DNA of 44,737 nt from Gordonia effusa NBRC 100432 (lineage in GTDB: Bacteria > Actinomycetota > Actinomycetes > Mycobacteriales > Mycobacteriaceae): positions 1 to 44,737 of the forward strand of contig NZ_BAEH01000045.1 of the NCBI RefSeq assembly GCF_000241305.1, given 5' to 3'. Below are positions 25,313 to 33,085 of this stretch, one piece after another (position 1 is the first letter of the stretch; every line of letters starts with the position of its first letter). Position numbers and translations under genes: made by a program. The notes beneath the pieces were generated by a model. That model searched no databases. It saw only the letters and a program-made list of their open reading frames with translations, and had not been told where the DNA came from.

Positions 25313-26134
25313 ATGACGGACACCACACCCGAGCCCACCTCGCCGCTCCTGGTTACGCGTGATGGCGCGATCGAGATCTGGACGCTCAACTCGCCGGAGA
25401 CGCGCAACGCGATATCGGGTGACGACATGATCGACGCGCTGGTCGCAGGTATCGAGCGAGTCAACCGCGATACGTCGGTGCGGGTCATCGTGTTGACCGG
25501 CGCTGGTTCGGCATTCTCGGCGGGCGGCAATGTCAAAGACATGGCAGCGGGCGTCGGCCTATTCGGCGGAGCATCGCACCAGCAGCGTGTCGGTTATCGC
25601 GACGGTATTCAGCGCATTCCCCGCGCGTTCTATACGTGCGAAGTCCCGATCGTCGCAGCGGTAAACGGTCCGGCGGTGGGAGCCGGGTGCGACCTATCGC
25701 TGATGTGCGATCTGCGCATCGCGTCCACGTCGGCATTCTTTGCCGAGAGCTTCGTCAAGCTGGGCATCATTCCGGGCGACGGCGGCGCCTGGCTGTTGCC
25801 GCGGATCGTCGGACCTGCGCGTGCGGCCGAGATGGCTTTGACCGGTGATCGAGTAGACGCGGCGACGGCGTTGGAGTGGGGCATCGTCTCTCGAGTTGTG
25901 CCGCCAGACGAATTGCTCTCCGAGGCAACGGAATTGGCTCGTCGAATCGCGGTCAATCCGCCGATCGCGGTGCGGATGGCCAAGAAGCTTCTCCGTGAGG
26001 CGCAGCACCAGAGTCTGGACCAACTCTTGGAAATGTCGGCGACGATGCAGGCGATCGCACATCATACCGAGGATCATCGCGAAGCGGTAAGCGCTTTCAT
26101 CGAGCGTCGTGACGGCAACTACACGGGTAACTAA
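25313..26134 (+). CDS. Enoyl-CoA hydratase/isomerase (crotonase) family protein
   Basis: The 273-residue crotonase-fold protein has oxyanion-hole segments SAFSAGGNVKDM and NGPAVGAGCDLSLMCD. At the two classical hydratase glutamates, the first position appears to be Asp (GCDLSLMCD) and the second Phe (FAESFVKLGIIPGDGG). It may therefore act as an isomerase or on an unusual acyl-CoA rather than as a standard hydratase. It lies 67 bases after the thiolase, and its stop is followed one base later by the acyl-CoA dehydrogenase ATG, so the genes are cotranscribed. Confidence 0.85.
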   Translation: MTDTTPEPTSPLLVTRDGAIEIWTLNSPETRNAISGDDMIDALVAGIERVNRDTSVRVIVLTGAGSAFSAGGNVKDMAAGVGLFGGASHQQRVGYRDGIQRIPRAFYTCEVPIVAAVNGPAVGAGCDLSLMCDLRIASTSAFFAESFVKLGIIPGDGGAWLLPRIVGPARAAEMALTGDRVDAATALEWGIVSRVVPPDELLSEATELARRIAVNPPIAVRMAKKLLREAQHQSLDQLLEMSATMQAIAHHTEDHREAVSAFIERRDGNYTGN

Positions 26135-26135
26135 G

Positions 26136-27272
26136 ATGTCCCTCGTTCCCGGCTATGTACCGGAAAGTGCTGCGCTGGTTGAGCTTCGACGTGAGGTTCG
26201 CGAGTTCATTAGCGAGCAATTGGCCGCTGGAGCGTTCACTCCCGGCGTCGACACGTGGCTTCGCGGATGGGATGAGGAATTCACTCGTGCGCTTGCCGGT
26301 CGTGGATGGCTGGGCATGACTATTCCAGTCGAGTACGGCGGTCACGGCCGCTCGTTCACCGAACGATTCGTGGTCACCGAGGAACTGCTCGCGGCTGGTG
26401 CGCCGGTCGCGGCACATTGGATCGCTGATCGTCAGGCCGCACCGTCGTTGTTGCGGTACGGGACCGAGCCGCAAAAGCGACGGTATCTGCCGGAAATCGC
26501 TGCGGGAAAGCTCTTTTGGGCGATCGGTATGAGTGAGCCCGACGCCGGTTCCGACTTGGCTTCGGTGCGGACCCGGGGTATTCGAGCCGACGGTGGGTGG
26601 CGGGTGTCGGGCACCAAGGTGTGGACGTCGGGAGCACATCTGGCGCACGCATTCTTTCTGCTCGCGCGCACCGAGCCCGTTGACCCTGCGAATCGGCATG
26701 CGGGACTTAGCCAGTTCATCGTTCCGCTCGATAGTGACGGCATCACCATCTCGCCGATTCTGTCGATGGATGGCGCACACCATTTCAACGAGGTACATCT
26801 TGATGACGTGTTCGTTCCCGACGACATGGTGCTCGGCACGATCGGCGAGGGGTGGACACAGGTGACGTCGGAGTTGTCTTATGAACGCAGTGGACCTGAA
26901 CGTTTTCTGTCGACGTACCGGCTGCTCGCCGGGCTGGTTGGCGCCGCGTCGTCGGGGGACGTGCCGCGGCACAGCGACATCGGGTCGCATATCGCCAGAC
27001 TCGCCGGGCTGCACCGGATGTCGTCGGCGGTGTCGGGCGCGTTGCAGCGCGGTGACTCCGTTTCTTCGGCGGCCGCGGTGGTGAAAGTACTCGGCACGTC
27101 GGCGGAGGGCGATATCGCCGAATTGGCGGATCGCATTGTCGGCCGCGACGGGCCCGCCCCGTTACGTGAGCTGGCTGACCACGCAGTGATACAACGCCCC
27201 GGATTCACGTTGCGGGGCGGCACAAATGAGGTGCTGCGCGGTGTCATCGCCAAGGAGTTGGGGCTGCGATGA
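26136..27272 (+). CDS. Acyl-CoA dehydrogenase, larger subunit of a pair
   Basis: The protein has 378 residues from ATG 26136; GTG 26109 would overlap the crotonase gene. Typical motifs are WLGMTIPVEYGGHGRS, IGMSEPDAGSDLASVRT (FAD/substrate loop), VSGTKVWTSGAHLAH and the C-terminal FTLRGGTNEVLRGVIAKELG. It overlaps the next, shorter acyl-CoA dehydrogenase gene by 4 bases (ATGA). Such adjacent unequal pairs form alpha2beta2 FadE enzymes in mycobacteria, often acting on steroid or branched acyl-CoA side chains. Heteromer formation here is inferred from gene order and from the short partner. Confidence 0.88.
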   Translation: MSLVPGYVPESAALVELRREVREFISEQLAAGAFTPGVDTWLRGWDEEFTRALAGRGWLGMTIPVEYGGHGRSFTERFVVTEELLAAGAPVAAHWIADRQAAPSLLRYGTEPQKRRYLPEIAAGKLFWAIGMSEPDAGSDLASVRTRGIRADGGWRVSGTKVWTSGAHLAHAFFLLARTEPVDPANRHAGLSQFIVPLDSDGITISPILSMDGAHHFNEVHLDDVFVPDDMVLGTIGEGWTQVTSELSYERSGPERFLSTYRLLAGLVGAASSGDVPRHSDIGSHIARLAGLHRMSSAVSGALQRGDSVSSAAAVVKVLGTSAEGDIAELADRIVGRDGPAPLRELADHAVIQRPGFTLRGGTNEVLRGVIAKELGLR

Positions 27273-28201
27273 ACGACCTGGATCCGGTTTTCGTATCGAC
27301 GGTGCGCGACGTCTTCGCACGCCTCGCCGCATCGGCGGACCTGTCACCGGTGGACCGATGGCAGCAGCTCGATGACATTGGCCTTGCCCGATTGTTAGCT
27401 CCGGCGTCGTCGGGCGGCAGTGAAGCTGGCTGGCGCGAAGTTGCCGTCGTACTGGAAACCGCTGCACGACAATCGGTTACGACTGGAATAGTGGGAAGCG
27501 ATGTGCTGGCCGGTTGGCTACTGCGGCGTGCCGGTCTTTCCGACGACGCGGTGCTGCGTGGCGCTGGGTTGATCGACGACGCTGGGCGCGAAATCGCGGT
27601 CGAGCGGGTAGACGGAGCAGAAAGTGTTGTGACGCTGGCGAAATTGGGCGAAGAGTGGACAGTGAGTGCCGCCCACCAGGGCGACGCGGAGGTCGACGCG
27701 CACACCGGCGAGTTATTCATGCTGCGTGGTGCGCTGTGCCGTTCTATTCAGGTCGCCGGTGCACTCGCCGAGATCAACAACATCACTACCGAGCATGTGA
27801 CGACGCGGACCCAGTTCGGCCGGCCGCTGGCGAAATTCCAGGCCCTGCAACAGGTGTTGGCCGACTCGGCGGCGCAGACCGCACTGACGGCGGCAACCGT
27901 CGACGCCGCGGTGGCGACGGCCGATGCCTATGAGGCGGGGGCTACCGCTCTGGAGCGCCTGCGGTTCGACGTCGCGGTTGCCCGTTCTTGCGCGGGTCAC
28001 GCGGCATCGACGGTTGTTCGTAACGCCCATCAAACTCTCGGCGCGATCGGCACCACGGTTGAGCACCGGCTGCACCGTTACACAATGCCGGCACTGAGTT
28101 GGTGTGCGGAGTTCGGCTCGACTCAGCATTGGGATGACGTGGTCGCGCAAGAAGCCGAGCGGGTCGGTGCGGATGGCTTGTGGGAGTTGATCGTTGGTTA
28201 G
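27269..28201 (+). CDS. Acyl-CoA dehydrogenase, shorter subunit of a pair
   Basis: The 310-residue protein keeps the C-terminal helical domain of acyl-CoA dehydrogenases (TTRTQFGRPLAKFQALQQVL, AHQTLGAIGTTVEHRLHRY). Its N-terminal and middle domains are reduced, and the usual SEPxAGSD loop is absent. Such shortened FadE subunits normally work only in a complex with a longer partner, here the gene it overlaps by 4 bases. It ends the operon and converges on eutC with a 27-base gap. Confidence 0.85.
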   Translation: MNDLDPVFVSTVRDVFARLAASADLSPVDRWQQLDDIGLARLLAPASSGGSEAGWREVAVVLETAARQSVTTGIVGSDVLAGWLLRRAGLSDDAVLRGAGLIDDAGREIAVERVDGAESVVTLAKLGEEWTVSAAHQGDAEVDAHTGELFMLRGALCRSIQVAGALAEINNITTEHVTTRTQFGRPLAKFQALQQVLADSAAQTALTAATVDAAVATADAYEAGATALERLRFDVAVARSCAGHAASTVVRNAHQTLGAIGTTVEHRLHRYTMPALSWCAEFGSTQHWDDVVAQEAERVGADGLWELIVG

Positions 28202-28214
28202 AAGCCGGGCGCTC

Positions 28215-28242
28215 TAGTTCAGTGCCGGTTAGTTCAGTGCCG
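28215..28242. repeat. Tandem 13-base repeat at the eutC stop codon
   Basis: TAGTTCAGTGCCG occurs at 28215-28227 and again at 28230-28242, a 15-base period. The eutC stop is the TAA at 28229-28231, overlapping the second copy. On the minus strand the copies would encode the same short C-terminal ending twice. It looks like a small duplication that doubled the end of eutC. Confidence 0.7.
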
Positions 28243-28987
28243 TTGTCGTCACCGTCTCGATGGCATCGCGGGACGAATCCTTCAGGTCGACTCCCGAGCG
28301 GCCCAGTCGCCGGGCGCCGATGACTAGACTCGCTACGACGCGTGCCGCCTCGGTGTAACCCAGTCCATCGGGCGGATGGATATTCGAGATGCAATTACGT
28401 TCCGCGTCACTGCGACCCGGCTGTGGACGGTGTGTCAGATAGATGCCGAGACTGTCGGCGACGGAGAGTCCGGGCCGCTCGCCGATGAGCACAAGCGCCG
28501 TCGTCGCGGCCAGTGCGGCAGCGATGTGATCGCCTAGCGCGACTCGAGCCTGAGTGGCGATGACAGGCGGTGCGATGGTGAGATCCGGTGCTAATTCGGT
28601 GGTGAGCGCCGCAACCATCGCCGGCCCGTGGGTGCCGACCGCACGAGGTGATAGGCCGTCGGCCAGGATGATTGCGACGTCGTAGCCGGGGGAGTTGGAC
28701 AGAACGTCGAGATCGGCGGGCTGACGACCGAGATCGGGTCGTCGCAGATATTCGCCGCGACCGGTCGCGAGGCTGGTTACCGATCGCGGGGCGCCGAGAT
28801 TCAATTCGCTTAGGGCGCTGGTCAATTCATTGATATCGAGGGGGAGATGTACGGCGTCGCGCGCCGCGGCGTGGGCGGCGGCGAACTCGATCACCCGCTC
28901 GGTTGGTAGCGAATCACCCGCTCTACCCAAGCCGATTCGAGCTTGAGTAGCGGGTCGGAGTGATGACCAGAAGTCGGGACTCGTCAT
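28229..28987 (-). CDS. eutC: Ethanolamine ammonia-lyase small subunit EutC
   Basis: The 252-residue protein matches EutC along its length: RPATQARIGLGRAGDSLPT, LPLDINELTSALS, DVAIILADGLSPRAV, GERPGLSVADSLGIYLTH and a Cys/Asn-rich RNCISNIHPPDGLGYTEAA. With EutB it forms the adenosylcobalamin enzyme that splits ethanolamine into acetaldehyde and ammonia. The start overlaps the eutB stop by 4 bases, so synthesis is coupled. It lacks the long N-terminal extension used to target EutC to microcompartments. Confidence 0.94.
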   Translation of the reverse strand: MTSPDFWSSLRPATQARIGLGRAGDSLPTERVIEFAAAHAAARDAVHLPLDINELTSALSELNLGAPRSVTSLATGRGEYLRRPDLGRQPADLDVLSNSPGYDVAIILADGLSPRAVGTHGPAMVAALTTELAPDLTIAPPVIATQARVALGDHIAAALAATTALVLIGERPGLSVADSLGIYLTHRPQPGRSDAERNCISNIHPPDGLGYTEAARVVASLVIGARRLGRSGVDLKDSSRDAIETVTTTALN

Positions 28988-30399
28988 CGAGTGATCGTTT
29001 CAGTCAGCGCCCGCAGCGGCGAGGAGTCGAGGGATAGGTTTCGCAATGCTCCGGTCTCGTCAGTCATGCCTTGCGCGCGTAGCCAGGCATCGAATTCGGG
29101 TGCGGGGCGCAGGCCGAGGGTGCGCCGCGCATAGAGCGCGTCGTGGAAAGCCAACGACTGATAGCCGAGCATTACATCGTCGGCGCCGGGCACGGTGATG
29201 ACGAATGCGACACCGGCCGTACCGAGCAGAGTAAGGAGGGTGTCCATGTCATCTTGGTCGGCTTCGGCGTGATTGGTGTAGCAGACGTCGACGCCCATCG
29301 GCAGCCCAAGTAGCTTGCCGCAGAAGTGATCCTCGAGTCCGGCGCGGATGATTTGCTTGCCGTCGTAGAGATATTCGGGGCCGATGAAACCCACTACGGT
29401 ATTGACCAGCAATGGCTCTAGGTGGCGTGCCAAGCCGTAGGCGCGCGTTTCGAGCGTCTGTTGATCGACGGGTACACCGCCGGTGCCCAGATGAGTGCCG
29501 GATGAAAGTGCCGATCCCTGGCCGGTCTCCAGGTACATGACATTGTCGCCGACGGTGCCTCGCTTCAGCGAGCGGCCGGCTTCGTTTGCCTCGTCCAGAA
29601 GTGAAACTCCAACGCCGAAAGCGGAATTGGCGCCTTCGGTGCCGGCGATCGACTGGAATACCAGATCGACCGGTGCGCCGGCCTCGATGAGCCCGACCGT
29701 CGTGGTCACATGGCTCAGCACGCACGACTGGGTGGGAATCTGGTAGCGGGTACGGATGTCGTCGAGCAGATGCAGGAGGTCCGACGTCGCGCGCGGCGAG
29801 TCGGTGGCCGGATTGATGCCAATTACGGCATCGCCGCAGCCGAGTAGTAACCCGTCGAGCGTCGCGGCTGCTATTCCCAGTGGATCGTCGGTCGGATGGT
29901 TGGGTTGCAGCCGCGTCGCAAGAGTGCCTGGTTGTCCGATTGTGGTGCGAAATGCGCTGTATACCACTATTGCTCGCGAGACGGCGATGAGATCTTGGTT
30001 GCGCATCAATTTACTGACCGCGGCGACCATCTCGGGCGTGAGACCCGGTGACATCGCCGCGAATCGGGCGGCGGCGTCGGGTCGGGTGACGGTCGCGAGT
30101 AGGTGATCGCGTAGACCACCGACAGTCAGTGCCGAAAGCGGTGCGAATGCGGTCCGATCGTGGGTGTCGATGATGAGGCGAGTTACCTCGTCGGTCTCGT
30201 AGGGCACGACGAGTTCGTCGAGAAAGGCGGTGAGCGGAACATCGGCGAGTGCCCATTGTGCCGCCGCTCGCTCGGCGTCGGACTCTGCCGCACATCCGGC
30301 GAGCACATCGCCCGAACGCGCCGGGGTGGCCTTGGCGAGTAGGTCGACCATTGACGAGAACGTGTAGGTGACACCCGCGAGTCTCTGGGTGCGGATCAT
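28984..30399 (-). CDS. eutB: Ethanolamine ammonia-lyase large subunit EutB
   Basis: The 471-residue protein is close to the usual EutB length of about 455-470. The N-terminal region (VTYTFSSMVDLLAKATPARS) and the barrel body (VIGINPATDSPRATSDLL, SHVTTTVGLIEAGAPVDLVF, LLVNTVVGFIGPEYLYDGKQ, MGVDVCYTNHAEADQDDMD) are all recognisable. It holds the catalytic site and the cobalamin interface with EutC. It overlaps both neighbours by 4 bases in the order eat-eutB-eutC. No EutA reactivase and no microcompartment shell gene is in the window. Confidence 0.95.
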   Translation of the reverse strand: MIRTQRLAGVTYTFSSMVDLLAKATPARSGDVLAGCAAESDAERAAAQWALADVPLTAFLDELVVPYETDEVTRLIIDTHDRTAFAPLSALTVGGLRDHLLATVTRPDAAARFAAMSPGLTPEMVAAVSKLMRNQDLIAVSRAIVVYSAFRTTIGQPGTLATRLQPNHPTDDPLGIAAATLDGLLLGCGDAVIGINPATDSPRATSDLLHLLDDIRTRYQIPTQSCVLSHVTTTVGLIEAGAPVDLVFQSIAGTEGANSAFGVGVSLLDEANEAGRSLKRGTVGDNVMYLETGQGSALSSGTHLGTGGVPVDQQTLETRAYGLARHLEPLLVNTVVGFIGPEYLYDGKQIIRAGLEDHFCGKLLGLPMGVDVCYTNHAEADQDDMDTLLTLLGTAGVAFVITVPGADDVMLGYQSLAFHDALYARRTLGLRPAPEFDAWLRAQGMTDETGALRNLSLDSSPLRALTETITR

Positions 30400-31820
30400 T
30401 CGAGTTCCTTTTCGGCCTCGGCGAGTGCGGCGAACTCCTCATCCGGAGAGTTGGCCACCAGGTGATGCCGACTGTACAGCGCGAAGTACAGCATGAAGAC
30501 CACGAATGCGCCGAGCGTCCAGAGTGCCGCGGTGGGGGAGACGAGGAAGGTGGCGATGACCGCGACCGCTGCGATGAGCAGGGCGAAGCCGGTGGTGACA
30601 ATACCGCCGGGCGTGCGGTACGGGCGGGGCATCGATGGCTCGCGAACGCGAAGCACGATGTGGCTGATCATCATGAGCACGTAGGACAGGGCTGCGCCGA
30701 AGACAGCCATGTTCAGCAACATCGCGCCTTCGCCGGTGAGTGACAGGATGAAGCCGACCACGCCGGGCACGATGAGAGCCAACGTCGGAGCCTTGCGAGA
30801 ATTGGTGACCGACAAGCCCTTTGGCAGGTATCCGGCGCGCGACAATGCGAAAGTTTGTCGGGAATAGGCATACATGATGGAGAAGAAGCTGGCGACCAGA
30901 CCGGCCAGACCGATGTAGTTGACGACTTTGGCGACGCCGGAGTCGCCAAGTGCCTGCACGAGAGGGTCTGCGGCAGTTGATGTTTCGTTGGCGCCGAGGG
31001 CTCCGGTCGCAAGCCAGAACACCGCCGCGCCGGTGACGATCAACATCATCATCGCGATGATGATGCCTCGCGGGACGTTTTTCTCGGGTTCACGAGCTTC
31101 TTCGGCGGCGAGTGGCACACCCTCGATGGCGAGGAAGAACCAGATGGCGAAGGGAATCGCGGCCCAGATGCCGAGGTAGCCGTGCGGGAGCCAATCGCCG
31201 GCCCCGACAGCGTCGGTCGGGGCGATGTTGGTGAGGTTGGACCAGTCGAAATGACCGATGGCGGCGATCGCGAAGATCACCAACCCGACGAGCGCGATGG
31301 CGGTAATGACAAACATCGCCTTGAGTGCTTCGCCGGCGCCTGTCAGATGGATGCCGATGAAGATCGCGTAGACCGCCAGGTACACCCACCATCCGTCGGT
31401 GATGCCGAAGAGGTTGAGGGATTCCACGTAGCCGCCGATGAAAGTGGCGATGGCTGCCGGGGCGATGGCGTATTCGATGAGAATGGCTGTGCCAGTTGCG
31501 AATCCGCCCCACGGACCGAGCGCGCGTCGGGCAAAGGTGTAGCCGCCGCCGGCTGCGGGAAGAGCCGACGACAACTCCGCCATACCGAGCACCATCGCCA
31601 AATACATGCCCGCGATGATGATCGCGGCGATCCCCAGGCCGCCAAAGCCGCCTTCGGTTAACCCGTTGTTCCAGCCGGCGTAGTCGCCGGAAATCACATA
31701 GCTCACGCCGAGGCCGGCCAGTAGGACCCACCCTGCCGACCCTGATCTCAGTGTGCGTTTGGCCAGGTAGTCGTCGGACTCGACGGTCTCGTCGATACCG
31801 CCGCGATGGATCTCGGTCAC
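30396..31820 (-). CDS. eat: Ethanolamine permease Eat (APC family)
   Basis: The protein has 474 residues from GTG 31820, with GAGGAG four bases upstream. It is an amino acid-polyamine-organocation transporter with about 12 membrane segments. ISGDYAGWNNGLTEGGFGG and MAELSSALPAAGGGYTFARR are typical of the eat ethanolamine permease group. It should import ethanolamine as a nitrogen and possibly carbon source. It is the first gene of eat-eutB-eutC. A pair of GlnR-like sites lies 78-115 bases upstream, suggesting control by nitrogen limitation. Confidence 0.92.
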   Translation of the reverse strand: MTEIHRGGIDETVESDDYLAKRTLRSGSAGWVLLAGLGVSYVISGDYAGWNNGLTEGGFGGLGIAAIIIAGMYLAMVLGMAELSSALPAAGGGYTFARRALGPWGGFATGTAILIEYAIAPAAIATFIGGYVESLNLFGITDGWWVYLAVYAIFIGIHLTGAGEALKAMFVITAIALVGLVIFAIAAIGHFDWSNLTNIAPTDAVGAGDWLPHGYLGIWAAIPFAIWFFLAIEGVPLAAEEAREPEKNVPRGIIIAMMMLIVTGAAVFWLATGALGANETSTAADPLVQALGDSGVAKVVNYIGLAGLVASFFSIMYAYSRQTFALSRAGYLPKGLSVTNSRKAPTLALIVPGVVGFILSLTGEGAMLLNMAVFGAALSYVLMMISHIVLRVREPSMPRPYRTPGGIVTTGFALLIAAVAVIATFLVSPTAALWTLGAFVVFMLYFALYSRHHLVANSPDEEFAALAEAEKELE

Positions 31821-31897
31821 GGGTCTCCTCGGCTAGGGCGCGTGATGCGCGCGTGGCACGGTGCGATCAGCATCCGTGTCAAGAAAAGCCCGTCGCG

Positions 31898-31935
31898 GTC
31901 ACTTGGCTGTGTCGGCCGTGTGACCGGGACGTGTC
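31898..31935 (-). promoter_or_regulatory. Pair of GlnR-like boxes upstream of eat-eutB-eutC
   Basis: On the minus strand GACAC-GTCCCG-GTCAC (31935-31920) and GACAC-AGCCAA-GTGAC (31913-31898) lie 22 bases apart, two helical turns. Both keep AC-N9-AC; each misses only the first A of the GnAAC half. A TTGACA (31882-31877, minus) stands 15 bases downstream of the nearer box and could be a -35 element, though no good -10 follows. The rest of the 262-base gap (31821-32082) holds nothing else I can name. Confidence 0.5.
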
Positions 31936-32082
31936 AGTGGCAGTGATCAGTAGCACTTCGCCAGCCAACTGTGAGTGGAGACACTATTTAGCGGAAGGTT
32001 GCATCAACGTTGCACCGGGACGTCCGGCTCTAGCTCCGAATGTTGGTTATGTCCTTAAGTCCGTGTGACGGATCTGAGTTGA

Positions 32083-32769
32083 CTAGCAACCCAATTGGTC
32101 TGCGAGATCGTCCATTCCCGTCGCCCGGAAAGCGTCAAGCGGACTTGGAAGCTCCTCCTTGGCTTCGGGACCCCATTCGTATGGGCGCTCGATGTATGCG
32201 GTCTGCAGTCCACATGACCGCGCTGCCGCGAGATCGGCGCTATGCGCGGCGACCATCAGTACCTCGTCGGGGCGAACCCGCATGAGCTCGGCGATTCCGA
32301 GATAGACCTCGCTGGCAGGTTTGTAGTGGTGCCAGAGGTCGGCGCCGCCGATGAAGTCCCACTCGAATCCGTTGTGCTTCGCCATTTCGGTCAGCAGCGC
32401 GACGTTGCCGTTGCTGAGCGCGGTGACGATGAACTTCGACTTGAGCCTGCGGATGCTGTCGGCCGCATCTGGCCAGCCAGGGATCACATGCCAGGCGTGA
32501 ACGGCGGCGTCGAGTTGTGTTGGGGTTGCTACGACGCCGTACGAATCGCGGAGGAGACGATCCAGCGTTTCGCGGTGGAGTTCGTCGAGCAGTGCCCACT
32601 CCCGAACTCCTGACTCGACCTCTGCCAGTGCCGGGGCATACGTTTGTCGCCAATCGCGCGCGAGTTGCGAGCCATCGATCGTCGGGAACTTTTGTGCGAG
32701 AACATTACTCACACCGGTGTGCCAATCGGTGACGGTGCCGAATGTATCGAACGCTAAGACCTTGATCAT
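32083..32769 (-). CDS. HAD-superfamily hydrolase, haloacid dehalogenase type II-like
   Basis: The 228-residue HAD protein has the nucleophile Asp8 in LAFDTFGTVTDWHTG, the motif II Ser in TALSNGN and the motif III Lys in HHYKPASEVYLG. The last motif reads VAAHSADLAAARSCG, where L-2-haloacid dehalogenases have SSNxxD. The final Asp is kept but the Ser and Asn are replaced. It is therefore probably a type II HAD relative of uncertain substrate rather than a proven dehalogenase. The ATG has AGGAGG seven bases upstream. It stands alone, with tRNA-Arg upstream and the eat promoter region downstream. Confidence 0.82.
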   Translation of the reverse strand: MIKVLAFDTFGTVTDWHTGVSNVLAQKFPTIDGSQLARDWRQTYAPALAEVESGVREWALLDELHRETLDRLLRDSYGVVATPTQLDAAVHAWHVIPGWPDAADSIRRLKSKFIVTALSNGNVALLTEMAKHNGFEWDFIGGADLWHHYKPASEVYLGIAELMRVRPDEVLMVAAHSADLAAARSCGLQTAYIERPYEWGPEAKEELPSPLDAFRATGMDDLADQLGC

Positions 32770-32905
32770 GAAGACACCTCCTGTCGGGTCGTACCGACCC
32801 TCACGTTGCCCGTCTGAGCCGCTGCTTGGGTTCCACTCTCAAGTAGCGCAGTATTAGGAGTTCTCTTGTCGGTCGAGGATCTTGGAGCTCCGTCTAGCGT
32901 AAGAG

Positions 32906-32979
32906 TGCCCCCGGCAGGAATCGAACCTGCGACCTAGGGATTAGAAGGCCCTTGCTCTATCCAACTGAGCTACGGAGGC
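32906..32979 (-). tRNA. tRNA-Arg (anticodon TCT)
   Basis: The minus strand folds as a 74-base cloverleaf. The acceptor stem is GCCTCCG/CGGGGGC with one T-G wobble, the D arm is GCTC-AGTTGGATA-GAGC, the anticodon loop is CTTCTAA, and the T arm is GCAGG-TTCGATT-CCTGC. The anticodon TCT reads AGA and probably AGG arginine codons. CCA is not encoded. As I fold it, the last anticodon-stem pair (C31-T39) is mismatched. Confidence 0.95.
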
Positions 32980-32995
32980 GTGGTACGGCCAGGCG

Positions 32996-33001
32996 AGTAT
33001 A
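32996..33001 (-). promoter_or_regulatory. -10 element of the tRNA-Arg promoter
   Basis: TATACT on the minus strand is close to the sigma-70 -10 consensus and lies 16 bases upstream of the mature tRNA 5' end, the right distance for a short leader. The -35 region is not clear. Confidence 0.5.
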
Positions 33002-33050
33002 CGACAACGCGTCGCAGGTGGTTCTCGGCCGGGCTCGGCGAGCCTCTCAG

Positions 33051-33078
33051 TTAGGCCACACCTACCGCCGAATACAGT
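33051..33078 (+). promoter_or_regulatory. Candidate promoter of the CopD-CtaG gene (possibly leaderless)
   Basis: TTAGGC (33051-33056), a 16-base spacer and TACAGT (33073-33078) stand 7 bases before the ATG at 33086. Transcription would start at or next to the start codon. A leaderless mRNA, common in this order, would explain the lack of a clear ribosome binding site. Confidence 0.4.
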
Positions 33079-33085
33079 GGGGTTC

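Noticed and set aside
31936..32082. Cobalamin riboswitch upstream of the adenosylcobalamin-dependent eut operon
   Set aside because: Only the GCCACTG heptamer of the B12 box is present (minus strand, 31935-31941); the other conserved boxes are missing.
33051..33069. DtxR/IdeR-like iron box (TTAGGCCACACCTA) before the CopD-CtaG gene
   Set aside because: The arms are too close together and the 19-base consensus is not met; it is better read as part of the promoter.
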